In this document: piece after piece, positions 33,801-41,929 of the stretch | How positions within the stretch are numbered: the first letter of the stretch is position 1 | Layout: the number at the start of each line of letters is the position of its first letter | NCBI GenBank assembly: GCA_009692585.1 | Contig: SHYX01000040.1 | Span: 1 to 42,508 of the forward strand | Length of the DNA stretch: 42,508 bases | Source: Myxococcales bacterium | GTDB taxonomy: Bacteria; Myxococcota; UBA796; SXON01 | Reading direction: 5' to 3' | Notes under the pieces: model-generated | The model's database searches: none | Seen by the model: the letters and a program-made list of their open reading frames with translations, nothing else | Told to the model about the DNA's origin: nothing | Made by a program: the position numbers and the translations under genes

Positions 33801-35150
33801 GCCATCGTTGTCGACGTTGTCGTTGCAGTCGGTGGTGCCGAACGTGCGTTCCGTGCCGAGCGTGGTGCAGTCGGGATCTCCGGCGTCGGTCCAGCCATCT
33901 CCGTCGTTGTCGTAGCCGTCGTCGCAATCGCCAAACTCGGAGTCGTCCCAAGCGCTCAGGCATTCGGCGTCGAGCCCATCGGCGAGGCCATCGCCGTCGT
34001 TGTCGAGGCCGTCGTTGCAGGCGGAGGCGTTATCGATGCCGCCCTCGTCGTCACCTGACTTGCTCGCGCAGCCGGGATCGTCGAGGTCGGAATAGCTGTC
34101 GCCGTCGTTGTCGATTCCATCATCACAGCGATTTTGTTCGCTATCGTCGGTGGCGGAGGCGCAGGCCACGTCGTCGTTGTCGATCGCGCCATCGAGGTCG
34201 TCGTCGATCCCGTTGTTGCACAGGTAGTCGCTGGTGGACAGCTCGACGCTGCCGGTCGAGCAGTCGGGGTCGTCGTCGTCGGTCCAGCCATCGCTGTCGT
34301 TGTCTACGTCGTCTTCGCAGCGAGGCTTCGCCTCGTCGTCGTCGAGCGCGGAATCGCATTGGGGGTCCAGGCCGTCGATCTTGTTGTCGCCATCGTCGTC
34401 GCTGTCGTTGTTGCAGGCGCTGTCTCCGAATCCTAGTTCTTCGCCGAGATCTGCGCAGTCGGGGTCCTCGCGGTCGGTCCATCCATCGTGGTCTTCGTCG
34501 ATCTCGTTCTCGCAAGGGCCGGCTTCGGCGGGGCCGGAGGCGTCGGCACAACGCGAATCCTCGGCGTCGGTTTCGCCGTCCCCGTCGTTGTCCACGCCGT
34601 CGTTGCACTCGTTCTCGCCGAAGGCCGCTTCGACGGTGCCGGTGGCGCATTCGGGGTCGGCGGCGTCTGTCCAGCCGTCGTCGTCGTTGTCGCGTTCGTC
34701 GTGACAGCCGTCGATGGGGTTTTCCACCGGAGCCAGAGGCACTTCGATGTGTTGAACCTCACCATCCACAAAGGTCAATGGGCCGAAGGTGGCGGAGCTG
34801 ACGGTGAGGATTTCGTCGCGCCACCCTGCGCCGATCAGGTTGAACGCCACGTCGTTCGCGCCGGGATTCAACTCGACCGAGTCGAATTCGTCGTCGGTGA
34901 CCGGCACGTTCACCTTGCATTCCAGGTCGGCGTCGTCGGTGATCCAGTCGCCCAGGCAGCTTTCGTCGGCTTCCGTCAACGCTTCGCCGCTGCTGTTGGC
35001 GAACGGTTCCGAGGGGTCGACGACGAGGGCGAAGCTATCCGCAGCGCCGAGCGCTTCATCTCCGGTGAGGGTGACCACCAGGGCGGTGCGACCATCGTCC
35101 GTGGTGCAGGCGGCGAGCAGGAGAAGAATCCAGATTGCACGCGTATTCAT
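30879..35150 (-). CDS. Giant MopE-type Cys/Asp repeat lipoprotein (38 units)
   Basis: 1423 residues. The start ATG overlaps the PEGA gene's stop. A signal peptide ends in LLLLAAC (lipobox, Cys15), so it is probably lipid-anchored. Residues 16-148 are a unique N-terminal domain. From C149 to the C-terminus run 38 units of about 33 residues with the pattern C-N-D-G-x-D-N-D-x-D-G-x-x-D-x-D-D-P-x-C, the putative metal-binding motif known from the copper-repressible MopE protein and common in Myxococcota surface proteins. Units alternate: 18 of the 19 odd units carry Trp (GWTD-type), and the even ones carry GLAD-type and a Asp/Ser/Glu tail. This gives 19 two-unit modules. The two Cys of each unit may form disulfides, and the Asp clusters suggest calcium binding. 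Very acidic. No C-terminal sorting tag was seen. Likely a surface or periplasmic structural protein. Confidence 0.9.
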   Translation of the reverse strand: MNTRAIWILLLLAACTTDDGRTALVVTLTGDEALGAADSFALVVDPSEPFANSSGEALTEADESCLGDWITDDADLECKVNVPVTDDEFDSVELNPGANDVAFNLIGAGWRDEILTVSSATFGPLTFVDGEVQHIEVPLAPVENPIDGCHDERDNDDDGWTDAADPECATGTVEAAFGENECNDGVDNDGDGETDAEDSRCADASGPAEAGPCENEIDEDHDGWTDREDPDCADLGEELGFGDSACNNDSDDDGDNKIDGLDPQCDSALDDDEAKPRCEDDVDNDSDGWTDDDDPDCSTGSVELSTSDYLCNNGIDDDLDGAIDNDDVACASATDDSEQNRCDDGIDNDGDSYSDLDDPGCASKSGDDEGGIDNASACNDGLDNDGDGLADGLDAECLSAWDDSEFGDCDDGYDNDGDGWTDAGDPDCTTLGTERTFGTTDCNDNVDNDGDGQKDRNDSACADATEDDETDACNDGADNDGDGWADAGDPDCASGIEELGYGSGECNDGLDNDSDLTFDAGDALCTLATDVAEASDCENGIDEDADGWLDEEDPDCTTGTTELFFGVTECNDGLDNETTTDGAIDADDPDCDSATDAYETDYACANGLDDDGDGWSDTDDPVCATATGTTESPTSSAYSCNNRTDDDADGLADADDPGCLNGRDNSEIDPITDCNDGIDNDSDGWLDALDPDCEAGVTESGFGPAPCNNDSDDDLDGLRDANDPDCASATDTLEDSATSDCADGADGDLDGWADDEDPDCDLGSDEVGFSGVACNDGSDNDGDGTIDTTDVGCANANDGDETDPTGSCFDGLDSDADGWTDAFDPDCESGADETGFGTGECNDGLDNDGNHKLDAGDTAGCVSATDSVESPLADDCDNGEDDDSDGWIDTLDGDCFRTGDEDASGARQCENGLDDDHDGKADADDDGCAVSWDDDESTTPDDCDNGSDDDGDGWLDAADPDCASLGDEVGLGTLDCNDGVDDDGDGLADADDLDCDDAEDGDESPASASCTDGTDDDSDGWTDADDPDCLAGSSEGSGYAASACTNGLDDDSDSLSDADDPDCENGWDNNEESASTDCGDLADNDLDGWVDADDPDCDSTGFLALACNNGVDDDGDGYADADDPGCEDGHDDMETDPAAVCSDSLDNDSDGWTDSDDPDCVSATAERGAVGPAECHDGLDNDGDGATDATDGDCGDAWDNLESPTTDGGPDCADETDNDLDGWVDSEDPDCAWLGEELGLDTDFVCNDGVDTDSDTLTDADDPGCASAMDEDETHTPECDNGDDDDADGWFDLLDATCTSSTDLFEQDGLSGTQCNDGLDNDADGLADSDDWGCTDSRDDDENDPATTCNDGVDGDCDGWTDLDDPDCPSPVIDSETSLDCTVDSPGYNLDYQCNDGVDNDINGVADADEPDCRSGYDNLEAY
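30882..34706 (-). repeat. 38 coding repeats of about 100 bp in the MopE-like gene
   Basis: The repeat block corresponds to residues 149-1423 of the lipoprotein. Units are 29 to about 45 residues, with inter-unit linkers of two alternating kinds: ELGFG-type after odd units, and DDSE/DES-type after even units. The DNA is dominated by GTC/GTCGTC-like words on the plus strand, which also keeps long antisense frames open. Units are diverged rather than identical, so the array is not a recent amplification. Confidence 0.88.
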
Positions 35151-36196
35151 GGCAGTGTGACCACGACATCGCCTGCGGGGGGCGGCTCAGGTTGTGTTGC
35201 GACGGCGACCACGGTCGCGGTGGTGCCGAGCGCCACCGCCCCGCCACCGACCGCCGCCCAGAAGGCCCATCGTTGGAGGAGAGGCTTGCGCGCCACGACG
35301 CTGTTTCCCGACTGATGCACCGTGAGCGCGCCGGATTCCGGCACGTCGAGCCGTCCCGAGGCCACGGTGGTCGCCCCCTGGCGCACGGTGATGTCGATTC
35401 GCCCCTTGCCTACGTTCGCCACCTTCACGAGCGCGCCGGTCCCCACCTGCACGCCGTTGAACCAGACTGTGGCATCTGAAGGCGCAGCTTGGACGGTCAC
35501 TTCAGCGCCGGACTTGAGCAAGCCGACATCGGCAGCACCGCGCCCGCCCTGGCGTGTGTCCACCTCTTTGTACGCCGTTCCATAGCCCTCGAGGCTCACT
35601 TTGACGCCGTGAAGCCCCGGAGCCTGGCCGGTGACCTTCGCCGGAGTCACGCCGATGGCCACGCCATCCAGCTCGACGGCCGCCCCGAGTGGGCGGGTGG
35701 TGATGGCGATCACGCCTTCGCTGGATTCCAGCTTCAACTCCACAAGGTAGTTCCTTCCTTTGACGAGCTGAAGCTGGCCGGGCGAGACCTCGAAGCCGGG
35801 AGCCGTGGCGGTCCACGTCATTGCGCCTGGACCGGGAGAGGGTAGCCGGATGGGCACGGTGTAGCTCTGAGCGCCGAGGCTGAGCACGGAGCCTGAGGGG
35901 CCAGTGAATTCGATCGACCCCGGTCCGGCGAGCAGCGTGGCGTTGACCTGACTCGTCTTGTCGGCCGAGATGTCCACGACACGCACGAAGGGGTCGTAGT
36001 TATCTGCGATAATCCTTAGTTTATGCTTCCCTACGGGGATGTACTTGGTGAGCGGTGCGGTGCCGATCATCGCGCCGTCGAGGAAAACCTCGGCGCCGGG
36101 GGTGGGCGTCGCTACGGCGAGGACGCCAGTGGCCTCCGCGGCGAGGGCGGGAGAAAACAGCCCCGCGAGGAGGAGCCAGAACGCGGCGAGCGACAT
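35147..36196 (-). CDS. PEGA-domain exported membrane-anchored protein
   Basis: 349 residues from ATG at 36196, selected because it begins a clean signal peptide (SLAAFWLLLAGLFSPALAA); the frame is open further upstream without signal character and there is no obvious Shine-Dalgarno sequence. Residues about 21-100 and 150-215 contain PEGA-type beta repeats (TPTPGAEVFLDGAMIGTAPL; TTRPLGAAVELDGVAIGVTP), with a third related stretch (AAPSDATVWFNGVQVGTG). PEGA domains are found in surface proteins of diverse bacteria. A C-terminal membrane segment lies near residues 309-333 (WAFWAAVGGGAVALGTTATVVAVA). It is translationally coupled to the giant MopE-repeat lipoprotein, so the two probably work together at the envelope. 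Confidence 0.82.
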   Translation of the reverse strand: MSLAAFWLLLAGLFSPALAAEATGVLAVATPTPGAEVFLDGAMIGTAPLTKYIPVGKHKLRIIADNYDPFVRVVDISADKTSQVNATLLAGPGSIEFTGPSGSVLSLGAQSYTVPIRLPSPGPGAMTWTATAPGFEVSPGQLQLVKGRNYLVELKLESSEGVIAITTRPLGAAVELDGVAIGVTPAKVTGQAPGLHGVKVSLEGYGTAYKEVDTRQGGRGAADVGLLKSGAEVTVQAAPSDATVWFNGVQVGTGALVKVANVGKGRIDITVRQGATTVASGRLDVPESGALTVHQSGNSVVARKPLLQRWAFWAAVGGGAVALGTTATVVAVATQPEPPPAGDVVVTLP

Positions 36197-36282
36197 GTGC
36201 GGGGAGGGTACCACGAAGCCGGCGGCGGTGACATGGTCGGATTGGACCCCGCGGCGTGCTCGACTGGAGTTCTGCGTTGAAA

Positions 36283-38082
36283 TCAGCCGCGAACGGAGAG
36301 GAAAGTCTGTGGTGTCGGCAGATCGGCGACTTTGCCCGCGTAGTGGACGACCCCTTCCTCCTCGTGGGAACGCCCAAGCCCGAATGCGTCCAGGAGCCCC
36401 GCCACCTGACCGTTTTTCGCGGTCGGGATGTACTCGCCGCGAACGTGAGTGAAGCCGAGGTTGCGCGCCCGCTCCAGCACATGCCCCCACAGGAACTGCT
36501 CGACCGTGCGCCCGATGACTCGGCAGCTCATCAGGAGCGTGTCGATGCGAAGCGCACCGCCATCCACGGGCACTGCGAAGGCCACCCCGACAAGCCCGTG
36601 GTCCCCGAAGCGGTCGGCGACCCGGAGCGACAGCAGGATCGCTCGGCTGTCGCTCATCCAGGTGCGCACCTGATCTTCGCCGTGTCGCCGCGTGGTCAGG
36701 TTGAACTGGTTGGTCTTGCCGAGGAGCTGCACCACGCGCTGCATGTCGGCGTCGTCTACCGGGCGCAGGTCGGCCACCATCTGGAGGGACCGCAGGTACT
36801 CGTCGAGGGAGGCGTGCGCGCCCTGGTCGGCGTCGCGTGCGGCTTCGGCCTGGTACTGGGCGCCGCGGTCTGCGTCTTCCGTGGTGAGCGCGCCGGTCTC
36901 GAACAGCAGGCTTTCCTCAAGCGCATTCACATACCCGGCGGGATCGTCGGGAACGTCAACGACCTCCACCTGCGGCAGGGCCTGCCGCACCTGTTCGCGC
37001 TCTGCCGGGTTGTCGTCGAAGAACACGAAGCTGTCCAGTCCGAGGCGAAGCCGCTCGGCGATGCGGGCCAGGGACATCGACTTCGGCTCCCAATGGGCCT
37101 CAAAGGCTGCGAAATCTGCGAGGTGCAGCACCATGTCGGGGTGGACCGCGAACGGTTCCTGGGCATCGGCGAGGTTGTTCTTCGACGCCACGGCCAGCAC
37201 CACGCCCCGAGCGGCCAGGCCTTTGCAATAGGCCTGGAAGGCCCGGAAGGCTTCCCCGTCCGGGCTCTCGCCAAGCTGAACGCCCAGCGGCCCGAGCTCG
37301 CCGACCACGCCCCCCCAAAGCGTGTTGTCCAGGTCGAGGACGAGCACTTTCTTGGGGCCCGTGGTCAGGGCGCGAACCGCCGCGAAGAGGTGCCGGGCGA
37401 GGCGGAGCGTGCCTTCCTCCGAGAAGGGCTGGCGCGTCCAAAAGTATCGGCGGGCGTCGTAGAAGCGTTCCCGGCCTTGCGCGCCCGCGATGAGGTCAAG
37501 GTCGAGGAACACGGCGCCGGGTGGAAGTGCATCGCGCAGGGCCTCGTTCATGCGCCGGATCAGCCGCCGCGCACCCCCCGCCCCACCGGACAAAAGCGCG
37601 CCGAGAGGTCCGAAGCCGGGCGTGTCGTAGCCGACCATGATCAGCTTTGCGCCCTGCCGCAGTCCCCAGGCCGCCCGCCAATACGCGAGCTCTGTGGCGA
37701 TGCGTTCGCTTTCACCTCGGTCATCGGGGGCTAACAGGCGAGCGGTCCACGGGAGGAGCACGAGGATGCCGGGAGCCTCTCCGTGGTTCAGTTCCTGGAG
37801 AACGTTGTCGTATTCCCCCTCCGTCACGTTCACATCGACATCGTGGGACCACGCCACAGCGGCGAGCGTGGGCACCAGCCACGCAGTCGTACACTGCCCG
37901 AGGATGCGCACGCAGGTTCGCTTGGGTTCGGTGGCGCGGAGCTTGGGGAGCAGGCGTCCCGCCCGTTCCATGCTCGAAGGGTCCACGGCCGGGCCGCGAA
38001 GGCCGTTTCGCAGCACGCAGAGCGCCTCCTGGTTCTGGCCGGCCTTGCGGAGGCGGGACACTTCTGCGAAAACATCGATCAT
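36283..38082 (-). CDS. FkbH-like HAD/acyltransferase protein
   Basis: 599 residues. The N-terminal 230 residues resemble the SGNH-like extension found in long FkbH-like proteins. The HAD-IIIC phosphatase-like core is centred on D250-L-D252 (VLVLDLDNTLWGGVVGE), with VLAVASKNN, MVLHLADFAAFEAHWEPKS and DSFVFFDDNPAEREQVR typical of FkbH. The last 150 residues form a GNAT-like transferase part (LSLRVADRFGDHGLVGVAF). FkbH proteins load a glyceryl group from 1,3-bisphosphoglycerate onto an acyl carrier protein, for methoxymalonyl or glyceryl units in polyketides and surface glycolipids. An ACP gene and a methyltransferase gene lie 3-4 kb away on the same strand, with two plus-strand genes between. 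It is divergent from the PHP gene (40-base shared region). Confidence 0.88.
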   Translation of the reverse strand: MIDVFAEVSRLRKAGQNQEALCVLRNGLRGPAVDPSSMERAGRLLPKLRATEPKRTCVRILGQCTTAWLVPTLAAVAWSHDVDVNVTEGEYDNVLQELNHGEAPGILVLLPWTARLLAPDDRGESERIATELAYWRAAWGLRQGAKLIMVGYDTPGFGPLGALLSGGAGGARRLIRRMNEALRDALPPGAVFLDLDLIAGAQGRERFYDARRYFWTRQPFSEEGTLRLARHLFAAVRALTTGPKKVLVLDLDNTLWGGVVGELGPLGVQLGESPDGEAFRAFQAYCKGLAARGVVLAVASKNNLADAQEPFAVHPDMVLHLADFAAFEAHWEPKSMSLARIAERLRLGLDSFVFFDDNPAEREQVRQALPQVEVVDVPDDPAGYVNALEESLLFETGALTTEDADRGAQYQAEAARDADQGAHASLDEYLRSLQMVADLRPVDDADMQRVVQLLGKTNQFNLTTRRHGEDQVRTWMSDSRAILLSLRVADRFGDHGLVGVAFAVPVDGGALRIDTLLMSCRVIGRTVEQFLWGHVLERARNLGFTHVRGEYIPTAKNGQVAGLLDAFGLGRSHEEEGVVHYAGKVADLPTPQTFLSVRG

Positions 38083-38122
38083 CGTCGCGGGCTACCCGGC
38101 TCTCGGCTGGGAGGCCACTTTG

Positions 38123-39514
38123 GTGTATTCTCTCGTCATGAGAGGCTGGCGCGTCAGGTTCAGGCCCTTCGGTGCGGTGCTGGTCTGCGGCGGGTGTGTG
38201 GAAGGGGGGGCTCCCGTTCCCGAGGTGTTCTCACCCCCCGTCGTCTTCGACACCCCCCCCGAATTTGACGCCTACTTTGGCGACCCCCACGTTCATACAG
38301 GCGTCTCCGCCGACGCTTGTGCGTCCGACCTGGACATGCCGCAAACCGGCTGTGGTGCCTTTGCCAGCCTCGCCGACTCGGCCGCGGCTGCTGGGCTGGA
38401 CTGGATGGCGATCACGGACCATGTGAATGGTACCGGTCGCCGCATGGATGAAGGCGCTGCGGAACTCTGGCGACAGACCGTCGATGCGGCGTTGGCCGCG
38501 ACCGAGGTCCTCATGCTTCCGGGTGCCGAGGTGGAGCTCGGGGTGATGGGTGCGTCGCTGGGTCATCGCACCGTGCTCTTCTTCGACGACACGCTGGAAG
38601 GCGTGGTTCGGGATGACGCTGCGCTGGACGGAGGTGCTGTTGAAGTGGCTTCCTGCGCGGTGGTGGAGGCATGGGCGGCGAGGCTCACTGAGGTGATAGG
38701 TCCGACACTTTTGGTTCCCCACCACCCAGCGGCGTCCTCGCCGATGCCCACCGATTGGAGCTGCCTTACGGACCTCGATGCCGGGGTGGAGGTGTACTCC
38801 AGGTGGGGAAACAGCATGGGGGTGATCTCGGCGGAAGAGCCCTTTGCGCTGTACGATCCGATCCGGGGGCCCGGCTTTGACACGACGGAGGTGTCGGGCA
38901 CGGTCCACGAGGCCGTGACGAGCCGAAGCGATCATCCGCTCGGGTTTTTTGCAGGCAGCGACCAACACCACACCCGACCCGGCACGAGCTGCGCCCCGGA
39001 GGCGCCCCATTTCTACGGCGGTGGCGTGACCGGCGTCTTGCTGCCGGCCGGGACGCCGCTGGGGAGGACCGAATTGTGGACGGCGATGGTCAGTCGCCAC
39101 ACGTTCGCCACGACGGGCCCTTTGGCTGCCGTGTCGGTCGCCGTTTTCGACCCGCAGGGCACCTATCAGGGCGGGATGGGGGACATCATATCGGGGAACG
39201 GTGCCTATACCCTGCGTGTTTCGGTCGCCGATCCCGAAACCTGGGACGAGGAGGTGACCGGCGTCACCGCGATCCTGCCGGTGGAGGGGAACCCTGCAGG
39301 CGAGCTGCGAAGCTCCCTGTTGAGACTTGAGGCCGGGGTGTACGAAGGCGAGGTGAACGTGCCGCAGGCCGATGCTGGGGGCGCCACCGCCCTTTACGTC
39401 GAGGTGGCGATGGATGGCCTTGGCGCGCACCCCGCGGACTGCGTGGACGACGCCGAAGATGCGCCGGCCGACTCGACAGAGCGGCTATGGATGTCGCCCA
39501 TGTGGTTCGAGTAG
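38123..39514 (+). CDS. PHP-domain protein, probable lipoprotein
   Basis: 463 residues from GTG at 38123, chosen because GGGAGG lies 8 bases upstream; ATG at 38138 has no ribosome binding site. The N-terminus is basic then hydrophobic with VCGGC near residue 25, an atypical but plausible lipobox. FDAYFGDPHVHTGVSADAC gives the PHP HxH metal ligands (H56, H58). WMAITDHVN, LVPHHPAAS and GSDQHHTRPG are the later PHP histidine/aspartate motifs. The C-terminal 150 residues are beta-rich and unassigned. PHP proteins are metal-dependent phosphoesterases, but exported versions like this have no established substrate. It is 12 bases before the TMTC-like gene and may work with it. Confidence 0.78.
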   Translation: MYSLVMRGWRVRFRPFGAVLVCGGCVEGGAPVPEVFSPPVVFDTPPEFDAYFGDPHVHTGVSADACASDLDMPQTGCGAFASLADSAAAAGLDWMAITDHVNGTGRRMDEGAAELWRQTVDAALAATEVLMLPGAEVELGVMGASLGHRTVLFFDDTLEGVVRDDAALDGGAVEVASCAVVEAWAARLTEVIGPTLLVPHHPAASSPMPTDWSCLTDLDAGVEVYSRWGNSMGVISAEEPFALYDPIRGPGFDTTEVSGTVHEAVTSRSDHPLGFFAGSDQHHTRPGTSCAPEAPHFYGGGVTGVLLPAGTPLGRTELWTAMVSRHTFATTGPLAAVSVAVFDPQGTYQGGMGDIISGNGAYTLRVSVADPETWDEEVTGVTAILPVEGNPAGELRSSLLRLEAGVYEGEVNVPQADAGGATALYVEVAMDGLGAHPADCVDDAEDAPADSTERLWMSPMWFE

Positions 39515-39526
39515 GTTCCGCTCCCC

Positions 39527-41011
39527 GTGTCCTCGCGCTGGCTCCTGGCCCTACCCTTTGTCGTTTTGGTGGCGCTGTTCGGTCCGGCCGCCCTCGGGGC
39601 GGGCTGGGTGCTTGACGATGCGCACAGCCTCGCAGTTCACCAGCACGACGGGCAGCCGTGGGGGGAGTGGACCCACGCGACGTACGCCTGGTCCAAGGGC
39701 ACGGATTCGTTCCAGTGGCGACCGCTGCCGGCGTGGCTCCAGCACCTGATGGCGATGGGGGCCGGGCGCGTACCCGAGGGGTTCCGGGTGCTCAACGTGG
39801 TGGCGCACATGGCCGTGGTGGCCGTGGGGATGGGGGCGATTCGGGCAGCGGGTGCCTCGACGGCGGTGACGGCGCTCGCGGGTGCCGCGCTGGTGCTGCA
39901 CCCGGCGGTGGCCGAAGTCGTTCCGTGGAGCTCGTGCCTTCCCGACATCCTGCTCGCGCTGATCCTGGTGGGGGCGGCGTGGTGTAGCCGTGCGGCCGTG
40001 ACGCCGCTCCGGCGCGCTGCGGAGGCCGTGGCGTTCGCGTTTGGGGCCTGCCTTTGCAAGGAGAGCGCTCCGGCTCTGGTGCCCGCGCTCGCGCTCGCCG
40101 CCTGGGCGGGAGCGGGTCGTCGAGCTGCCTTCGCTGCGGGGGCCGGCGCGGCAGCGGGTGTGGGCCTCTTCCTGGGGCTGCATCGATGGGTGACGGGGCA
40201 GGAATTCGGCGACAGCCTGTCTGGGAGTGTCGGGTCGTGGGCGCTCGCGGGGCTGGACCTGATCGGCAGTGTGCCGACCCTTCCCGCGCGGGCCACGGTG
40301 GCGCACTTGTTCGACGGGAACGCCGCTGCCGCCGCGCCGATCGGGCTCGCGGTGCTGGGGGCGATGGGCTGGGCAACGTGGAGTTTGCGGGGGGAGCCAG
40401 CCCAGCAACGAAGGTGGCTCGCGGCCTGCCTTGGGATGGCGGCGCTGTGTGTTCCTGCTGCAGTCGGAATCCCGCTGGTGGGGGTGCAAGCCAGTCGCTA
40501 TCTGTTCGTGCCCTGGGTCTGGCTCGTGGTGATGGGTGCCGGTCCGATGGCGGCGCTTGTAGGAGGGCGCCGTGTCGCGCTTCTGGCGAGTGTGGGCGTT
40601 CTGGTGATCTGGGGCCCCCGAACGGCGCTTCGCGTGGCGGAGTACCGGGACACGGCGGCTCTGTTCGCGGCCGAGTGGGCGAGCGAGCCCGGCAACGCCT
40701 ACGCCCGCGCCACCGTGGGCCGTCACCGCGTTGTGAGTGGCATCGACCGTGGGGGGGGGCTTTCGATGTGGGCGAGCGCGATCGACGACTTGCCGCCGGG
40801 AGTGCAAGTTCCCGATCTGCGCCGCGAACGCTGGGACCTTGGCCAGGCGGCCTTCCTCGCCGGTTCGTTTCCGCTCGCCCTCGAACAGGTCAGTCGCCTC
40901 CGGATGGCGCCGGGCTGGCTTCCACCGCAGATCGCCTGTCTGGAGGCCGACTCCTTGGACGGGTTGGGGCGTCACGAGGAGGCCACGGTCGCAGCGAAGG
41001 GGTGCAGGTAG
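39527..41011 (+). CDS. TMTC-like polytopic membrane protein (possible O-mannosyltransferase-type)
   Basis: 494 residues from GTG at 39527. The first membrane helix ends in GWVLDDAHSL, the acidic pair after helix 1 typical of GT-C glycosyltransferases. RPLPAWLQHL, LHPAVAEVVPWSSCLPDILLALIL, CKESAPALVPALAL and ASRYLFVPWVWLVVM follow the order seen in TMTC-type proteins (PMT/DUF1736-like), with about ten membrane segments. The C-terminal 100 residues are helical and TPR-like (EWASEPGNAYARATVGRH), as in TMTC proteins. It probably transfers a sugar from a lipid-linked donor at the membrane, but its acceptor is unknown. Convergent with the methyltransferase gene (6-base gap). Confidence 0.72.
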   Translation: MSSRWLLALPFVVLVALFGPAALGAGWVLDDAHSLAVHQHDGQPWGEWTHATYAWSKGTDSFQWRPLPAWLQHLMAMGAGRVPEGFRVLNVVAHMAVVAVGMGAIRAAGASTAVTALAGAALVLHPAVAEVVPWSSCLPDILLALILVGAAWCSRAAVTPLRRAAEAVAFAFGACLCKESAPALVPALALAAWAGAGRRAAFAAGAGAAAGVGLFLGLHRWVTGQEFGDSLSGSVGSWALAGLDLIGSVPTLPARATVAHLFDGNAAAAAPIGLAVLGAMGWATWSLRGEPAQQRRWLAACLGMAALCVPAAVGIPLVGVQASRYLFVPWVWLVVMGAGPMAALVGGRRVALLASVGVLVIWGPRTALRVAEYRDTAALFAAEWASEPGNAYARATVGRHRVVSGIDRGGGLSMWASAIDDLPPGVQVPDLRRERWDLGQAAFLAGSFPLALEQVSRLRMAPGWLPPQIACLEADSLDGLGRHEEATVAAKGCR

Positions 41012-41017
41012 CGGGCC

Positions 41018-41929
41018 TCAGGCCCCCGGCCGTCGCTCCAAAATCAGGCCCATGGACCTGGGCAGGTGCTTCGCCTTGGGCAGGGTGCGCTTCGGGTTGA
41101 CGGAGAGCGTTTCCACGACGCGCAGCCCGTGTTGTTCGCACAGCAGCACCAGGTCGGACTCGTTCTTGAACTCGTAGATGTGGTCTGTCTGCGCGGCGGT
41201 GATGGCCCCGGCGAGGTAGGCGCGGGCGCCCGGCTTGAGGAGGTTGGCGATGTTCGCCACCAGCAAGCCGGGGTCTTCGAGGTGCTCGATGAGGAAGGAG
41301 CAGATCACCGCATCGGCGGAGGCACGCGGCATCGTCGCGAGGTCCAGGGCGTTGCGTTCGGTGTAGGTGACCCGGTCGCGCACCCCGGCGGCGGTCGCGA
41401 TGGAACTGGCGATGGCGATCGAGGAGGGGCTGATGTCGAAGCCTTGAAGGCGGGCATCCGGCCGATTGGTCAGCGCCCACACCCCCCAGCCGCCATGGCC
41501 CGGCGCGATCTCCACGATGGCCGGGGCGCCCGGAAGTCGGGCGAGAAAGCGGTCGCGGAAAAACAGCGAGAGCTCCATGTGGTGCGACCAGCAGAAGTTG
41601 GTGATGAACACCCCCCACAGGTAGTCGTCCATCACATCGCGCTGGCTGTACACATGCTCATTACATTCGGCAAAGCTTGAGTTCTCGTAGTGCCCATCCG
41701 CCTCGTAGCGGGCCTGGGCGAAGATCACGTCGTTGGAGAAGCGCACGAAGGCATCTACGCAGCGCACCTGCCAGCCCGTGGGCCCCCACACCCCTTCCGC
41801 CCAGGTGAGGAACTGTTCGGCCACGGCATCCCAGTCGGCCGGGCTTTCCGCGCGCGCTTCCTGGATGCCCCGAAGGTTCATCGGGTGATTTTCGGAGACG
41901 TAGGCGATGAGCGTCTCGGCGCGGGTCAC
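41018..41929 (-). CDS. SAM-dependent class I methyltransferase
   Basis: 303 residues from GTG at 41929, overlapping the stop of the acyl carrier protein gene (GTGA). The SAM-binding motif I VEIAPGHGGWGVW is at about 139-151. QGFDISPSSIAIA is the acidic ribose-binding strand, ADAVICSFLIEHLEDP motif II and LLKPGARAYLAGAI motif III. The N-terminal 130 residues are a distinct helical part with a Trp/Asp-rich stretch (WDAVAEQFLTWAEGVW). Coupling to an ACP suggests it methylates an ACP-bound intermediate, for example the O-methylation of a glyceryl-ACP derivative made by FkbH. This is inference from position. Confidence 0.82.
   Translation of the reverse strand: MTRAETLIAYVSENHPMNLRGIQEARAESPADWDAVAEQFLTWAEGVWGPTGWQVRCVDAFVRFSNDVIFAQARYEADGHYENSSFAECNEHVYSQRDVMDDYLWGVFITNFCWSHHMELSLFFRDRFLARLPGAPAIVEIAPGHGGWGVWALTNRPDARLQGFDISPSSIAIASSIATAAGVRDRVTYTERNALDLATMPRASADAVICSFLIEHLEDPGLLVANIANLLKPGARAYLAGAITAAQTDHIYEFKNESDLVLLCEQHGLRVVETLSVNPKRTLPKAKHLPRSMGLILERRPGA

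Noticed and set aside
30882..34706. Regular short repeats that could suggest a CRISPR array
   Set aside because: The repeats are diverged, in frame and encode the MopE-type motif; there are no uniform spacers and no cas genes.
41013..41025. Palindrome GGGCCTCAGGCCC between the convergent TMTC-like and methyltransferase genes
   Set aside because: The loop would be a single base, there is no T-run, and it overlaps the coding end of the minus-strand gene.
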